From DASXRA01 sp036506155 (GTDB taxonomy: Bacteria > Actinomycetota > Actinomycetes > Mycobacteriales > Jatrophihabitantaceae): a DNA stretch of 64,000 nt. Under the pieces are notes generated by a model. The model ran no database searches, had not been told where the DNA came from, and saw only the letters and a program-made list of their open reading frames with translations. The stretch lies in assembly GCA_036506155.1 (NCBI GenBank), contig DASXSF010000043.1, positions 62,001-126,000 of the forward strand. Direction: 5' to 3'. A program made the translations under genes and the position numbers. Positions 1 to 8,988 of this stretch are shown piece by piece (position 1 is the first letter of the stretch; every line of letters begins with the position of its first letter).

Positions 1-16
1 CCGGGTCGCCCCTGGC

Positions 17-1132
17 GTGCTGGTGTTCGTGGCGGTGGCTGTCGCCGCCAGGCTAGCCTCGCGTCGGCGCGTGCGGTCGGGCGACTTCAGCACCTGGCTG
101 CGCGACGACAGCAGCCGGAAGGGGCGCCGCGGCGCGCCCCCACTCCCGGACGTCCCTGCCCAGATCGACGTCCTCGTTGCGGTGGTGACCTACAACAGCG
201 AGGACGTCGTCGCCGACCTCATTAAGACGCTGCCGGACGCGCTCGAGGGCTGCTCGTGGCAGCTGGTGGTTGCTGACAACGACTCGCGGGACCACACGCT
301 CGCCGTGGTTCACGAGCTGCGGCCGGACGCGACGATCGTCGAGATGGGACGTAACGCTGGCTATGCAGCCGGCATCAATGCCGCGGTCATCGCCGGGCCG
401 CCCGCGCGGAGCGTGCTGATCCTCAACCCGGACACTCGCCTGGAGCCCGGATCCATCGCCATCCTGCGCGACCGGCTCGACCAGCCCGGCGTCGGCATTG
501 TGGTGCCGCGCCTGCTCGACAGCAACCACAATGTGGTGCCGACGCTGCGCCGCGAGCCGAACGTGCGCCGCGCGCTGGGTGACACCCTGCTGACAGCCCG
601 GCGCGCCGGCCGCTTCCCGGAGTGGAGCGAGCTGGTGACCGACTCGCGGTACTACACCGAAGAGTCCAGCGCGGACTGGGCGGCGGGACCGATCATGCTG
701 ATCTCGCGGGAGTGTTTCGGCGCCTGCCACGGGTGGGACGAGTCTTTCTTCCTGTACTCGGAGGAGACCGAGTTCTGCCTACAAGCCCGCGATCGCGGCT
801 ATCGGCTGGTGCTCACCCCGGATGCGGAAGCGATCCATCTCGGCGGGGAGTCGGGCAGCTCACCCAGCCTGCGGGCGTTGCTGGTGGCCAACCGGGTCAC
901 GTTGTACCGGCGCACCCATTCGTTGGCCGCGACCGCGGCGTTCCGGCTCGTTGCCGTGATCCGCGAGGCGTCCCGGCTGGCGTTGCGCCGCCCGTCGAGC
1001 CGGCAGACGCTGGCCGCTCTGCTCGTGCCGGGCCGCGGCCTGGATGTCGCCGCGGGGGCCGCCCGGCAGTCGCCGGACGTCGTCCGACGCCGCTCGCTCG
1101 CGCACGCAGCCGCCACGAAATCACAGCGCTGA
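17..1132 (+). CDS. GT2 family glycosyltransferase (rhamnosyltransferase-like)
   Basis: Probably transfers a sugar from a nucleotide-sugar donor during surface polysaccharide assembly on the cytoplasmic face of the membrane. The GT-A fold is visible: a first strand with VAVVTYNSED near residue 55, ADNDS near 86, LNPDTRL near 135 in the place of the metal-binding DxD, and GWDESFFLYSEETEF near 239, which is the typical late acidic motif of this family. The GTG at 17 is the first start in the window, but the frame is open to the left edge and the protein opens with a hydrophobic stretch, so the true start may lie outside. It opens the polysaccharide locus. Donor and acceptor cannot be read from the sequence. 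Confidence 0.85.
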   Translation: MLVFVAVAVAARLASRRRVRSGDFSTWLRDDSSRKGRRGAPPLPDVPAQIDVLVAVVTYNSEDVVADLIKTLPDALEGCSWQLVVADNDSRDHTLAVVHELRPDATIVEMGRNAGYAAGINAAVIAGPPARSVLILNPDTRLEPGSIAILRDRLDQPGVGIVVPRLLDSNHNVVPTLRREPNVRRALGDTLLTARRAGRFPEWSELVTDSRYYTEESSADWAAGPIMLISRECFGACHGWDESFFLYSEETEFCLQARDRGYRLVLTPDAEAIHLGGESGSSPSLRALLVANRVTLYRRTHSLAATAAFRLVAVIREASRLALRRPSSRQTLAALLVPGRGLDVAAGAARQSPDVVRRRSLAHAAATKSQR

Positions 1133-1171
1133 TCAGCCGGCCGTGACGGGCGCTGCCTCTGGCGTGTCTCG

Positions 1172-2485
1172 TCAGCTGGGGATGACGACCTGCCCGTTCT
1201 TGTTCGGGGTGAGGTCGTTGTTCTCCTCCCACTTGTTCACGTCCGCCCCGGTGGTGGGCCACAGCACCGCGTTCGGGTCCGCCGTCAGGTCGGCTTCGGT
1301 CTGCACGTAGTGCCGCCCGTCGTAATTCAAGCTCGGATGGTAGCGGCCGAAGCAGTACGTCGGATCCACACACTGATGTCCGCCGAACGCGTTGCCCGTC
1401 ACCCGGGTGTTGTGGATGAACCCGTTCGGGTTCTGGTTGTCGAGCAGAATGATGCTCTGCCCGTTGTCGAGGAAGTTGCCCTGCACCGTCAGGTCGGTCA
1501 CGGTGTAGCCGTTGTACGGGGCGACGTTCACCGGGGCGTCGTACTGGTTGTCTTCCTCGATCCGGTTGTTCTGGATCAGCGTGGGACCGCCGCCGTAGAC
1601 CTCGATGCCATCGGGGTGGTCACCCGGGTTGCTGTCCAAGGCCACGTCATGCATGTAGTTCTCGGCGATGGTCACGTTCGTGCCGTACGTCGTGAGGAGA
1701 TTCTCCCCACGGGAGATGTTGTTCCGCAGCACCTGGTTGCTGTCGCCGAACACCCACACCGGCTCGTACATCGACTGCCCGGCCGGGGCGGTGATGTTGC
1801 AGTTCTGCACGGTGTTGTGGTCGCCGCGGAGGAGGAACCCGACGGAGTCCAGGCCGCCGTTGGTCAGCGTGCAGTCCTTGATCGTGATGTGCGACCCGGT
1901 GACCATGACCGTGCCGGTGTACGACCTCAGCGAGATCGTCTGCCCGTTGTAGCTCGTGCCGTAGGTGACAGCACCGCTGACCGGGGTCAGATCCGATGCG
2001 GCCACGTCGTCCCCGGCCAGCCCGGTGTTCGTGGCGTTGCGTGCCTCGCCCGGCGCGTTCGGGCTCGACGTGGACGGGGGTGGGGTGCTCGTGGGCGCGG
2101 GCGGTGTCGACGTCGGAGCCGTCGTCGGCGCACTTGTCGTCGGCGTTGACGAGGGTGGCGTCGGGTGACTGGTGGGGCTACTCGACGGAGCCGTCGTGGG
2201 AGCGCTCATACTCGGCGACGGTTTGTGTGTCGGGTAGTGCCGCCGGTGGTGCCACCACGTCGACGCAGACGTGCCCTGGCTGTCAGGCGCGGACCGGTTC
2301 CGGTTGAAGGCTCCGGCACTGGCCGCACCCGCCACTACCGCGAAGCCCGTGGCCAGCAGCACGATGGAGGCGAGGACCTGAGCCTTGCGCGTCCGTCGCC
2401 AACCGTTCGCCTCCTTCGCGTGCCGGGCGTGACCGCGTCGAGCTCGGTGAGAATGTTGCACGATGAGCGCCTCCACCCCCCGCAT
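1172..2485 (-). CDS. Exported right-handed beta-helix protein with S/T/P linker
   Basis: About 437 residues. A basic N-terminus is followed by one hydrophobic segment (about residues 36-58) that could be a signal or anchor. A linker very rich in Pro, Thr and Ser spans about residues 85-145. The rest is a repetitive domain with many N-x-I/V and GN-type turns (for example QNCNITAP, VQGNFLDNG), the pattern of pectate-lyase-like parallel beta-helices. Such domains often bind or cleave polysaccharides, but I see no catalytic residues I can assign. It is encoded in the same orientation as the polymerase gene upstream. A second protein of the same architecture lies at 5835-7577. Either could be a polysaccharide-modifying lyase, an epimerase or a structural coat protein. 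Confidence 0.75.
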   Translation of the reverse strand: MRGVEALIVQHSHRARRGHARHAKEANGWRRTRKAQVLASIVLLATGFAVVAGAASAGAFNRNRSAPDSQGTSASTWWHHRRHYPTHKPSPSMSAPTTAPSSSPTSHPTPPSSTPTTSAPTTAPTSTPPAPTSTPPPSTSSPNAPGEARNATNTGLAGDDVAASDLTPVSGAVTYGTSYNGQTISLRSYTGTVMVTGSHITIKDCTLTNGGLDSVGFLLRGDHNTVQNCNITAPAGQSMYEPVWVFGDSNQVLRNNISRGENLLTTYGTNVTIAENYMHDVALDSNPGDHPDGIEVYGGGPTLIQNNRIEEDNQYDAPVNVAPYNGYTVTDLTVQGNFLDNGQSIILLDNQNPNGFIHNTRVTGNAFGGHQCVDPTYCFGRYHPSLNYDGRHYVQTEADLTADPNAVLWPTTGADVNKWEENNDLTPNKNGQVVIPS

Positions 2486-2631
2486 CGAGGTGTATGCGTC
2501 GGCGAAACCGTACCGGCCGCCAATTGCTCTGTCGAGCTATTCATCAGGTATTCGCGTAACGGGATGCGCCGATCACGTTCAGATAACGGCAAATGCCTCC
2601 CCCGCTTCGCCGGCTTTACCGCGACCGAATA

Positions 2632-3945
2632 TCAGGCAGGGAGGGGCGTTTCTTTACGAATGTCTGCCGAAGGCGTGCGAGCAAACCGGCGCAGCGCGCC
2701 CACGCAGCCGAGGATCAGGAAGATCAAACTGGCAGCCATCGGGAACGAAAAGGCATCAAACAGGGCAAAGCTCGCGAGTGCTGAAGCAGCGGATGCCGCA
2801 AGTGACACTCCGAGCATGCTGTCGATCCGGTTCGCTGTGCGACGCAACCGCAGTCCTCCAACCACGGCGCTCACGAGCAGCCCCAGGTATGCGGCCAGAC
2901 CCACGACCCCAGTTTCGATCAGCAATCCTAGATATTGATCATCAAGAATGCGGTAGGCCGGCAAGAACGTGAGAAAGCCGCGCCCAAATACTGGTGTGCG
3001 AGAAATGAAATCGTAGGCAATCGAGAAACTGCCGCTGCGAGATTTTGCGCTGCTGTCGTTAGAGACTCCGGTAAAGAGGTGGGTGATGGTGCCGAGCAGC
3101 CCCGGGACCATCACATAGACAGCGCCGAATAGGGCCAGGATCGCCGCATACGCGCGTCGGCGGGCCGCGCGTGCCCAGGTCGGCAGCACGAAACACAGCA
3201 CGACGATGAGGCTGAGCACCGCGGAGCGGGAGATCGAAATGGGTACCGCGAATCCGATGGCGAGTACGGGATACCAACGGTGCAGAGGCGGGCGGTGCCG
3301 GTCGATCATTGCGTAGTGCAGTGCAATCGGCAGCGCCATCGTGAGTACCGCGCCGAACTCGATCGGGTGTACCGCAGTGCCGGCAGGTCGGGTCAGCCCG
3401 TTACGCCCGTACAGGCTTACGAGGGACTGGTTCGTCGCGAGACCCGGCACTTGCAGGTAGTTGGTGAACGGCATCTTGGTCGCGAATTGCAGCAGCCCCA
3501 GGGTGGCCAGCGCCCCGGCGAGTAGGACCAGACGGCGCAGCAGCACGTCGAGTCGCTCCCGGGTCGGCACCCGGTCCATGGTCAAGAGCAGTACGCCCAT
3601 CCACGAGCAGGCCATTAGCAGTCCCGCATCCGCCGCACGTGCCTCGGCGCCGAACATCGCGCGAGAATTCGCCGCGACGTAGCTGACCAGCACCGCGCCG
3701 ACGAACAGCCATGCGAAGGTCCGGATCGGTTCGGCAACTCGCCTGTGGCGGCCCAGATTGCTGACCGCCGCGATCAGCCAGGTGGCGAACAGGCCCATGC
3801 CGAGGACCTCGGCCGGCGTGCCCGCGCTGCCGAGCGGGCCGAAGATGAGGTCGGACGGGATGACGACGAGCATGACCACAAACGCCGTTAGGCCGGTCAC
3901 GGCGTCGATCCTCGTCGACTGCGTCGACGCCGCCACCGCCGTCAT
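2632..3945 (-). CDS. O-antigen ligase / polymerase-like membrane protein (Wzy/WaaL type)
   Basis: A polytopic membrane protein of 437 residues with roughly ten or more hydrophobic segments and one longer extracytoplasmic loop containing YGRNGLTRPAGTAVHPIEFG. That Arg/His-bearing loop placed before further helices is characteristic of the O-antigen ligase (Wzy_C) superfamily, which polymerises or ligates lipid-linked oligosaccharide outside the membrane. Its ATG overlaps the stop of the Wzz-like gene upstream by ATGA, so the two are co-translated. This is consistent with a polymerase and its chain-length regulator. The exact polymer is unknown. Confidence 0.8.
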   Translation of the reverse strand: MTAVAASTQSTRIDAVTGLTAFVVMLVVIPSDLIFGPLGSAGTPAEVLGMGLFATWLIAAVSNLGRHRRVAEPIRTFAWLFVGAVLVSYVAANSRAMFGAEARAADAGLLMACSWMGVLLLTMDRVPTRERLDVLLRRLVLLAGALATLGLLQFATKMPFTNYLQVPGLATNQSLVSLYGRNGLTRPAGTAVHPIEFGAVLTMALPIALHYAMIDRHRPPLHRWYPVLAIGFAVPISISRSAVLSLIVVLCFVLPTWARAARRRAYAAILALFGAVYVMVPGLLGTITHLFTGVSNDSSAKSRSGSFSIAYDFISRTPVFGRGFLTFLPAYRILDDQYLGLLIETGVVGLAAYLGLLVSAVVGGLRLRRTANRIDSMLGVSLAASAASALASFALFDAFSFPMAASLIFLILGCVGALRRFARTPSADIRKETPLPA

Positions 3946-4964
3946 GGCAAGTGGCTGCCGACTCGAGCATCCTGCTGTGAATCCGGCGCGGTGACCGTCG
4001 CCGGTTGCTGGTCGTTGCCCTGCACCCGCTGGCGGCGGTCCGCGCGGTGATCGGGCGCCTCGGAGACGTCCGGTGCGGGCCCGGGTCGCGGCCGCCGTAA
4101 CGCGCGGGCGTGCGGCTTCACCGGCGAGTTAGCCGAGTTTGGCGAGTCTGCCGTGGCCGCAGACTCATCCGCTTTGCTATCGCGGCCCTGCCCGTTGCCC
4201 GTGGGGGAGCGACGCAGCACGCCGGGGCGCCAGCCGATCCGGGCCGAGAACGACGCCGCGCTACCGGCTCGCGCCTCACCGGCTGCCGGCGCGGTCGTGA
4301 GCCGCCGGACGGTACGCCTGGAGCCCGTCGGCGCACGCCGACGCTGCACCAGCCGGTCGACGACCGACACGGCGAGCGCGGTGCCGACCAGCCCGACCAC
4401 CACTGCGACGACCAGCGCGCGGATCTGCGACTTGCGGGAGGCGCTGGCCTGTGTATCTCGGGCCACTACGGTCGTGGTGACGCGAGCATTATCGGCCACA
4501 CTCTCGTTGGCCTGCAGGGCGGTGAGCTGGGGTCCGGCCCTGTTGAGCACCAGGCGCAGATCGGCCAGAGCTGCCTGCGGCGTCGTGGCCTTCGTTGTGA
4601 TTGTTAGGATGGGCCCGTCGGTCGTGGTGTCGCGGACGACGGTGTACGAGCCGACGAGGCCCGCCTTGCGCAGCGCGGCGAGCGACGCGCTCGACATCAT
4701 CGCTCGGCTCACGACATCGGCGAGCGGCTGCAGTCCGCCCAGCTGCATGTACGGATTTGGGTTGCCGGTTGTGCTCGCGGTCGGGGGCGTTTGCGGTGGA
4801 GTGAGCAGCAGCGACGCCTTCGTCGAGTAGCTCTGCGGGACGAGACGCGTAGTCGCGACGCACAACACCAGGGTGGCGATCAGGCCGGCGATGGCGATGG
4901 GCCACTGGCGCACGAAACGCTGCCGCAATTGGCTCTCGGGCGCGGTGGACGTAGCGGTCGCCAC
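3942..4964 (-). CDS. Wzz-like chain-length determinant family protein
   Basis: A membrane protein of 340 residues with a hydrophobic segment near residues 24-44, an extracytoplasmic region of about 130 residues, and a second segment near 180-200. It ends in a long, basic, low-complexity cytoplasmic tail rich in Arg, Pro and Ala. The N-terminal half (RLVPQSYSTKASLLLTPP) fits the Wzz/chain-length determinant fold. I see no Walker motifs in the tail, so it is not a fused BY-kinase. The GTG start at 4964 has a GGAGG ribosome binding site upstream. The gene is translationally coupled to the polymerase downstream and divergent from the small Wzz-like gene at 5090. Confidence 0.75.
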   Translation of the reverse strand: MATATSTAPESQLRQRFVRQWPIAIAGLIATLVLCVATTRLVPQSYSTKASLLLTPPQTPPTASTTGNPNPYMQLGGLQPLADVVSRAMMSSASLAALRKAGLVGSYTVVRDTTTDGPILTITTKATTPQAALADLRLVLNRAGPQLTALQANESVADNARVTTTVVARDTQASASRKSQIRALVVAVVVGLVGTALAVSVVDRLVQRRRAPTGSRRTVRRLTTAPAAGEARAGSAASFSARIGWRPGVLRRSPTGNGQGRDSKADESAATADSPNSANSPVKPHARALRRPRPGPAPDVSEAPDHRADRRQRVQGNDQQPATVTAPDSQQDARVGSHLP

Positions 4965-5089
4965 TCGAGTTGTACCTCCGCCCCCACCGAGGTGATGTTG
5001 CTCGCCAAACCGGCACTCGGACCCGTATTATATGACAGCAACTTTACGCAGGATACCACCGCTGCGCAGGCGCCAACGGAAGGTGATCT

Positions 5090-5779
5090 ATGGCCGGGGG
5101 GACGGCCGTTGCCGCGCCGCCGGACGTCGGCCTGCCCGCAGTCGATGATCGACGCGGGCACCGGCGGCGACTGGCGCGGCGCTGGGCGGCACTCGTCGTG
5201 GCGCTCGGACTGCTGCTCACTGCCACAATCAGCTACCGGATTGTCCGCAAGCCAGGCGTCTACTGGGCCGACGCCAACGTGATCTTCCTGCCTCCGGCCA
5301 GTAGCTTGTTCCCCAACACGCTGCTCAACAATTCCGGCGGCGTGATCACGCTCGCCGGCGTGGTCGGCAAGATGGTGGACCCGGACGCGGTAGCCGCCCG
5401 CGTCGTGTCCCCGACGGTACGGCTCGTGAACCAAGGCATCCGGCACGGCTGGTCGGTGACCTTGCCCAACGACGGCGGGCAGTGGGCGAACAACTTCGAC
5501 AAGGCGCTGCTCGACGTGCAGGCGGTAGGCAGCACGGCCGCCGAGGTGAGCGGCACGGTGAACCGGCTCATCTCCCAGATCAATCTCACGCTGTCGGGGC
5601 TGCAGGCCCAGGTGCCGCAAGTGGACCGCGTGACGACCCAGCTCAGTCCGAGCCAGGTGCAAGTGTTCTACGACCCGGGACGGCCGCTCCGCGCGCTAGC
5701 GGCATCCCTGGCCGTCGGGCTGGCCGTCACCGCTGTCACCGCCCTGTACCTCCGCAGGCGCATTGCCCGCGGGCCCTGA
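5090..5779 (+). CDS. Small Wzz-like bitopic membrane protein
   Basis: 229 residues with a hydrophobic segment at about 31-50, an extracytoplasmic domain, and a second segment near 200-220 just before a basic C-terminus. The topology resembles the neighbouring Wzz-like protein but with almost no cytoplasmic tail. The ATG has a good upstream GGAAGG site. It is transcribed divergently from the polymerase pair, with 125 bases between the starts, so both units may share a promoter region. A partner role in polysaccharide length control or export is inferred from topology and position only. Confidence 0.65.
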   Translation: MAGGTAVAAPPDVGLPAVDDRRGHRRRLARRWAALVVALGLLLTATISYRIVRKPGVYWADANVIFLPPASSLFPNTLLNNSGGVITLAGVVGKMVDPDAVAARVVSPTVRLVNQGIRHGWSVTLPNDGGQWANNFDKALLDVQAVGSTAAEVSGTVNRLISQINLTLSGLQAQVPQVDRVTTQLSPSQVQVFYDPGRPLRALAASLAVGLAVTAVTALYLRRRIARGP

Positions 5780-5834
5780 TCCGGGCGCCTGTCGGGACGC
5801 TGATGAGAAGTTCGGTGGGCGGCATTCGGCGCGA

Positions 5835-7577
5835 TCAGTTGCACGGATGACCCTGGTAGCTCGGGTTGCTGGAGTCCACGTCGGCGCCGGTCTCGAGCAC
5901 GGTGTTGCCGCTGCGCCGCCACCCGTCGGTCGGGGCGCCGCGCGGGAACCAGACGCCGAAGTAGCCGACGCAACCGAACAGTGCCGTGCTGAACCTGTTG
6001 CCGGTGAAGGCGATATTCGTGACAGTGAAGCCGCCGCTCGGATTCGACTCGGACGGGCTGTAGTCCTCGCCGTAGATGCTGAAACCGCCCCCCGCGATGA
6101 GGTTATTCGAGACGGTGATGTCGTGGCTGTTCTTGAGGCTGTCCCAGATCGCGATGGCGCTGTCAGTGCCGTTGTTGTTGTCCGACGTCATGTAATAGGT
6201 GTTGTGGCTGATCAGCCCGTTACCGGCGCCTTCGGTCTGGTAGCCGTCGATATGCCCATTGGAAGTCTTCGCTGTGAAATCGTGGAAGTAGCTGTCCTTG
6301 ATCGTGAAATGGTCGCCGGTCGTAGCTGCATAGCCGGTATCGGCCCAGCTGAATATCCCGTCGTCGACGCCATGGCAGTTCACCGCGATGGCGGTCATCG
6401 CGGTCCCCTGATGCCATATGCACGCGTGCACGCCGTCCATCCCGTCGATGACGACGTCGCTGATCGTCGCGCTCGCGCCGTCCTGGACCTTGATCACGCC
6501 GGTGCCGTTGGCCACCTGACCGGTCCTGCCGCTCGAGCAGGCGATCTGCACATTGCTGACGGTCACGTTCGGCGCCTCGATGCTCAGGCAGCCGGTGATG
6601 TTCTCGCAGCTGACGGACGCACCGGCGCTGGTGACGTGGATGGTCCGCGTGGCGCTGCCGCTGTTGACCGTAAGCGTGCCGGCCGGGCACTGGCTCGTAA
6701 CGGGGCCGGTGTTCGCCGGTCCCGGCCACCCGCAGGTCTCGAGGTGGCCCCAAACGTATGCCCCACCCTGGGCACACTCGGCCGGCGCCGCGGTGGTCGT
6801 GGGCGTGGTCGGCGAGGTCGACGTGGGCAGCGGCGAAGTGGCCGGCTTCGTGCTCGGCGTCGTCGGGGTCGGCGTCGGCGTCGAGTGGCTGGTTGTCGGC
6901 GTGGGCGTCGAGTGGCTGGTTGTCGGCGTCGGCGACTGCGTGGGGGACTGGGTGGACGGTGTCGGGATGGGTACGCCGCCACCGCCCGGACTGAACAGCA
7001 CGTCGACGTAGTACGCGGTGTCGCCGCTGCTGACGCTGGGGAAACCGCTGCCCGGGCGATAGCCGCCGGCCGTGCCTCGGATGGTGGAGTTGCCCAGCGT
7101 GGCCCCGCCGGCGAAAGCCCCGGTCCCTACGCGGTACCGGCCCGCCGAGATCTGGTACGAGGCCACGTAGGCCACGCCGGGGTCGAGCGCCACGGACCGA
7201 GCCAGCCGCGCGATCTGCCATCCCCGGTGCCATGCCGAGCCGAACGTCACGGTAGCGACGCGGTGGCCGCTCGCCGTCCACAGTGCGCCGGCGCGGGCAG
7301 GCGAGTCGTGCAAGCCGCGGTAATACCGGATCGCGACGACGCTGCCCGGCGTGCTCACCCTGAACCGCATGCCCAGCGCCATTGGGCCACTGGAGATGGC
7401 GGAGGTCCCGGGCTGCTCCCGCCCGGTGTAGATGCCTACGAGGCGTTCATGGGCCGACGCCGAGCTGTTGAGACTGAGCGCGGCCGTGATTCCGCCGACC
7501 AGCGCCAGGACGGCGGCAAGCACCGTCAGCTTGGTCCAACTGATCCTGCCGGGTCGTCGATGGGCCGGGACGTGCAC
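5835..7577 (-). CDS. Exported DUF4082 plus beta-helix protein
   Basis: 580 residues. An N-terminal hydrophobic segment (about 17-38) is followed by a domain of about 140 residues with GMRFRVSTPGSVVAIRYYRG and a late YYVDVLFSP, which matches the DUF4082 beta-sandwich often attached to surface or polysaccharide-active proteins. A Ser/Thr/Pro linker (about 205-265) leads into a parallel beta-helix region with repeated N-rich turns and a HACIWHQG segment. It is likely secreted or anchored, and acts on or binds the polymer made by this locus. It faces the Wzz-like gene at 5090 tail to tail. Catalytic residues are not recognisable. Confidence 0.75.
   Translation of the reverse strand: MHVPAHRRPGRISWTKLTVLAAVLALVGGITAALSLNSSASAHERLVGIYTGREQPGTSAISSGPMALGMRFRVSTPGSVVAIRYYRGLHDSPARAGALWTASGHRVATVTFGSAWHRGWQIARLARSVALDPGVAYVASYQISAGRYRVGTGAFAGGATLGNSTIRGTAGGYRPGSGFPSVSSGDTAYYVDVLFSPGGGGVPIPTPSTQSPTQSPTPTTSHSTPTPTTSHSTPTPTPTTPSTKPATSPLPTSTSPTTPTTTAAPAECAQGGAYVWGHLETCGWPGPANTGPVTSQCPAGTLTVNSGSATRTIHVTSAGASVSCENITGCLSIEAPNVTVSNVQIACSSGRTGQVANGTGVIKVQDGASATISDVVIDGMDGVHACIWHQGTAMTAIAVNCHGVDDGIFSWADTGYAATTGDHFTIKDSYFHDFTAKTSNGHIDGYQTEGAGNGLISHNTYYMTSDNNNGTDSAIAIWDSLKNSHDITVSNNLIAGGGFSIYGEDYSPSESNPSGGFTVTNIAFTGNRFSTALFGCVGYFGVWFPRGAPTDGWRRSGNTVLETGADVDSSNPSYQGHPCN
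6877..6929 (-). repeat. Two-copy 27-base tandem repeat in the S/T/P linker
   Basis: The coding sequence for the Thr/Pro/Ser linker contains two near-identical 27-base units (6877-6902 and 6904-6929) encoding a PTTSHSTPT-like unit twice. Such repeats vary in number between strains and lengthen or shorten the spacer between the two exported domains. Confidence 0.7.
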
Positions 7578-7725
7578 GAGGTCACTCCTCGGTCGGCCCC
7601 CGCACGGTCGGGTCGTCGTCTCGCGCCGCCGCTCCCACGCCAGCCGCGCGACCCCGGCACGCTACATCGCGGTGGTCGCGCCTGCGAAATCTCCGTGACC
7701 GGTCTAGTTTCTCGATGATCAACGC

Positions 7726-8988
7726 TCAGCGCCAGATGCCGCGCGTGTCGTACACGACCTTGCCGGCCAGGAGGCTGCGGTTCAGCGACCGGAACTGGTC
7801 GTGGTCGACGAGTGAGGCCACGATGTCGGCCACCTCCAGCGCGTCGACCGTGCGCGCCAATTGCACGTTCCGGCGATCGCGCAGGGCGGGCGGCAGCGTA
7901 TCGATGTAAGGCTCCGCGACCAGGATCTCCACGTCGGGCAGCGCGTCGGCGATCTGCGCGACGATCTCGACCGCCGGGCTCTCGCGCAGGTCGTCGACGT
8001 TGGCCTTGAACGCCAGGCCCAGGCAGGCGATCTTCGGCGCGTGGAACCGCCCGGCCTTTTGAATGACCTGCCGGGCAACGTGTGCCGGCTTACCGTCGTT
8101 CACATCGCGGGCCGCGCGGATGATGCGCGCTAAGTTCGGCGCGGACGCCACGATGAACCAGGGATCGACCGCGATGCAGTGCCCGCCCACGCCCGGGCCC
8201 GGCGTGAGGACGTTGACCCGGGGGTGGTGGTTGGCCAGCCGGATCACCTCCCAGACATCCAGCTTGAGCTGTTCGCAGATCAGCGACAGCTCGTTGGCGA
8301 AGCCGATATTTACGTCGCGGTAGGCGTTCTCGACCAACTTGGCCATCTCGGCGCTCGCGGCGTCGCTGAGCAGCAGGGTGCCCTGGGCGAACACGCGGTA
8401 CAGCGAGGCGGCCTTCTCGGCGCAGCGCGGCGTAATGCCGCCGATCACTCGGTCGTTGGTGACGATCTCGATCATGATGCGCCCGGGCAGCACGCGCTCG
8501 GGGCAGTGCGCGATGAAGACGTCCGGGACGCCGTCGCTCGCGTGCGGCAGTGTCAGGTCCGGGCGCAACTGGCCGATCCACTCGCTGACCGACCGGGTGG
8601 TGCCGGGCGGCGACGTGGACTCGAGGATCAGCACCTCGCCACCGCGCAGGTGCGGCGCGAGCGCCTCCGTCGCCGCCCGCACGTAGCTCAGGTCGGCGGA
8701 GTGGTCTTCGTGAAACGGCGTCGGCACCGCGATGACGTACGCATCGGCGGGCGGAGTGTCCGTGCTCGTCGTGAGCCGGCCCATCGCGACGGCGCCGCTG
8801 ACTGCCGCAGCCAGGTCGGGTTCGACCAGAGGTGCCTCGCCCCGCCCGACCGTCTTGACCACGTCGGCGTTCACGTCCACGCCGACGACGTCGATGCCCC
8901 GCGTGGCCAGTGCGGCCGCTGTGGGCAGCCCTATGTAGCCCAGCCCGATCACCGCGACCGAGCCGGAGAAGACGTTGTCCATGATCAT
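7726..8988 (-). CDS. wecC: UDP-N-acetyl-D-mannosamine dehydrogenase
   Basis: Oxidises UDP-ManNAc to UDP-ManNAcA with two NAD+. The NAD-binding motif VAVIGLGYIGLPTA is at about residues 10-23. ESTSPPGTT appears mid-protein, and the signature PGPGVGGHCIAVDPWF carries the catalytic cysteine of the UDP-glucose/GDP-mannose dehydrogenase family. The length (420 residues) is normal. The start at 8988 (MIMDN) overlaps the stop of the WecG-like gene by ATGA, so the two are coupled. With the 2-epimerase at 14637-15785 the locus encodes both steps from UDP-GlcNAc to UDP-ManNAcA. UDP-glucose dehydrogenase is a less likely alternative. Confidence 0.88.
   Translation of the reverse strand: MIMDNVFSGSVAVIGLGYIGLPTAAALATRGIDVVGVDVNADVVKTVGRGEAPLVEPDLAAAVSGAVAMGRLTTSTDTPPADAYVIAVPTPFHEDHSADLSYVRAATEALAPHLRGGEVLILESTSPPGTTRSVSEWIGQLRPDLTLPHASDGVPDVFIAHCPERVLPGRIMIEIVTNDRVIGGITPRCAEKAASLYRVFAQGTLLLSDAASAEMAKLVENAYRDVNIGFANELSLICEQLKLDVWEVIRLANHHPRVNVLTPGPGVGGHCIAVDPWFIVASAPNLARIIRAARDVNDGKPAHVARQVIQKAGRFHAPKIACLGLAFKANVDDLRESPAVEIVAQIADALPDVEILVAEPYIDTLPPALRDRRNVQLARTVDALEVADIVASLVDHDQFRSLNRSLLAGKVVYDTRGIWR

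Noticed and set aside
7694..7712. Half dre-like sequence (GGTCTAG) upstream of the DUF4082 gene
   Set aside because: Only one half matches; the second arm is missing, unlike the perfect site at 23308.
5763..7718. 651-codon open frame antisense to the beta-helix gene
   Set aside because: Opposite-strand shadow produced by high GC; rich in Arg, Ala, Gly and Val with no domain, whereas the minus strand encodes a clear DUF4082/beta-helix protein.
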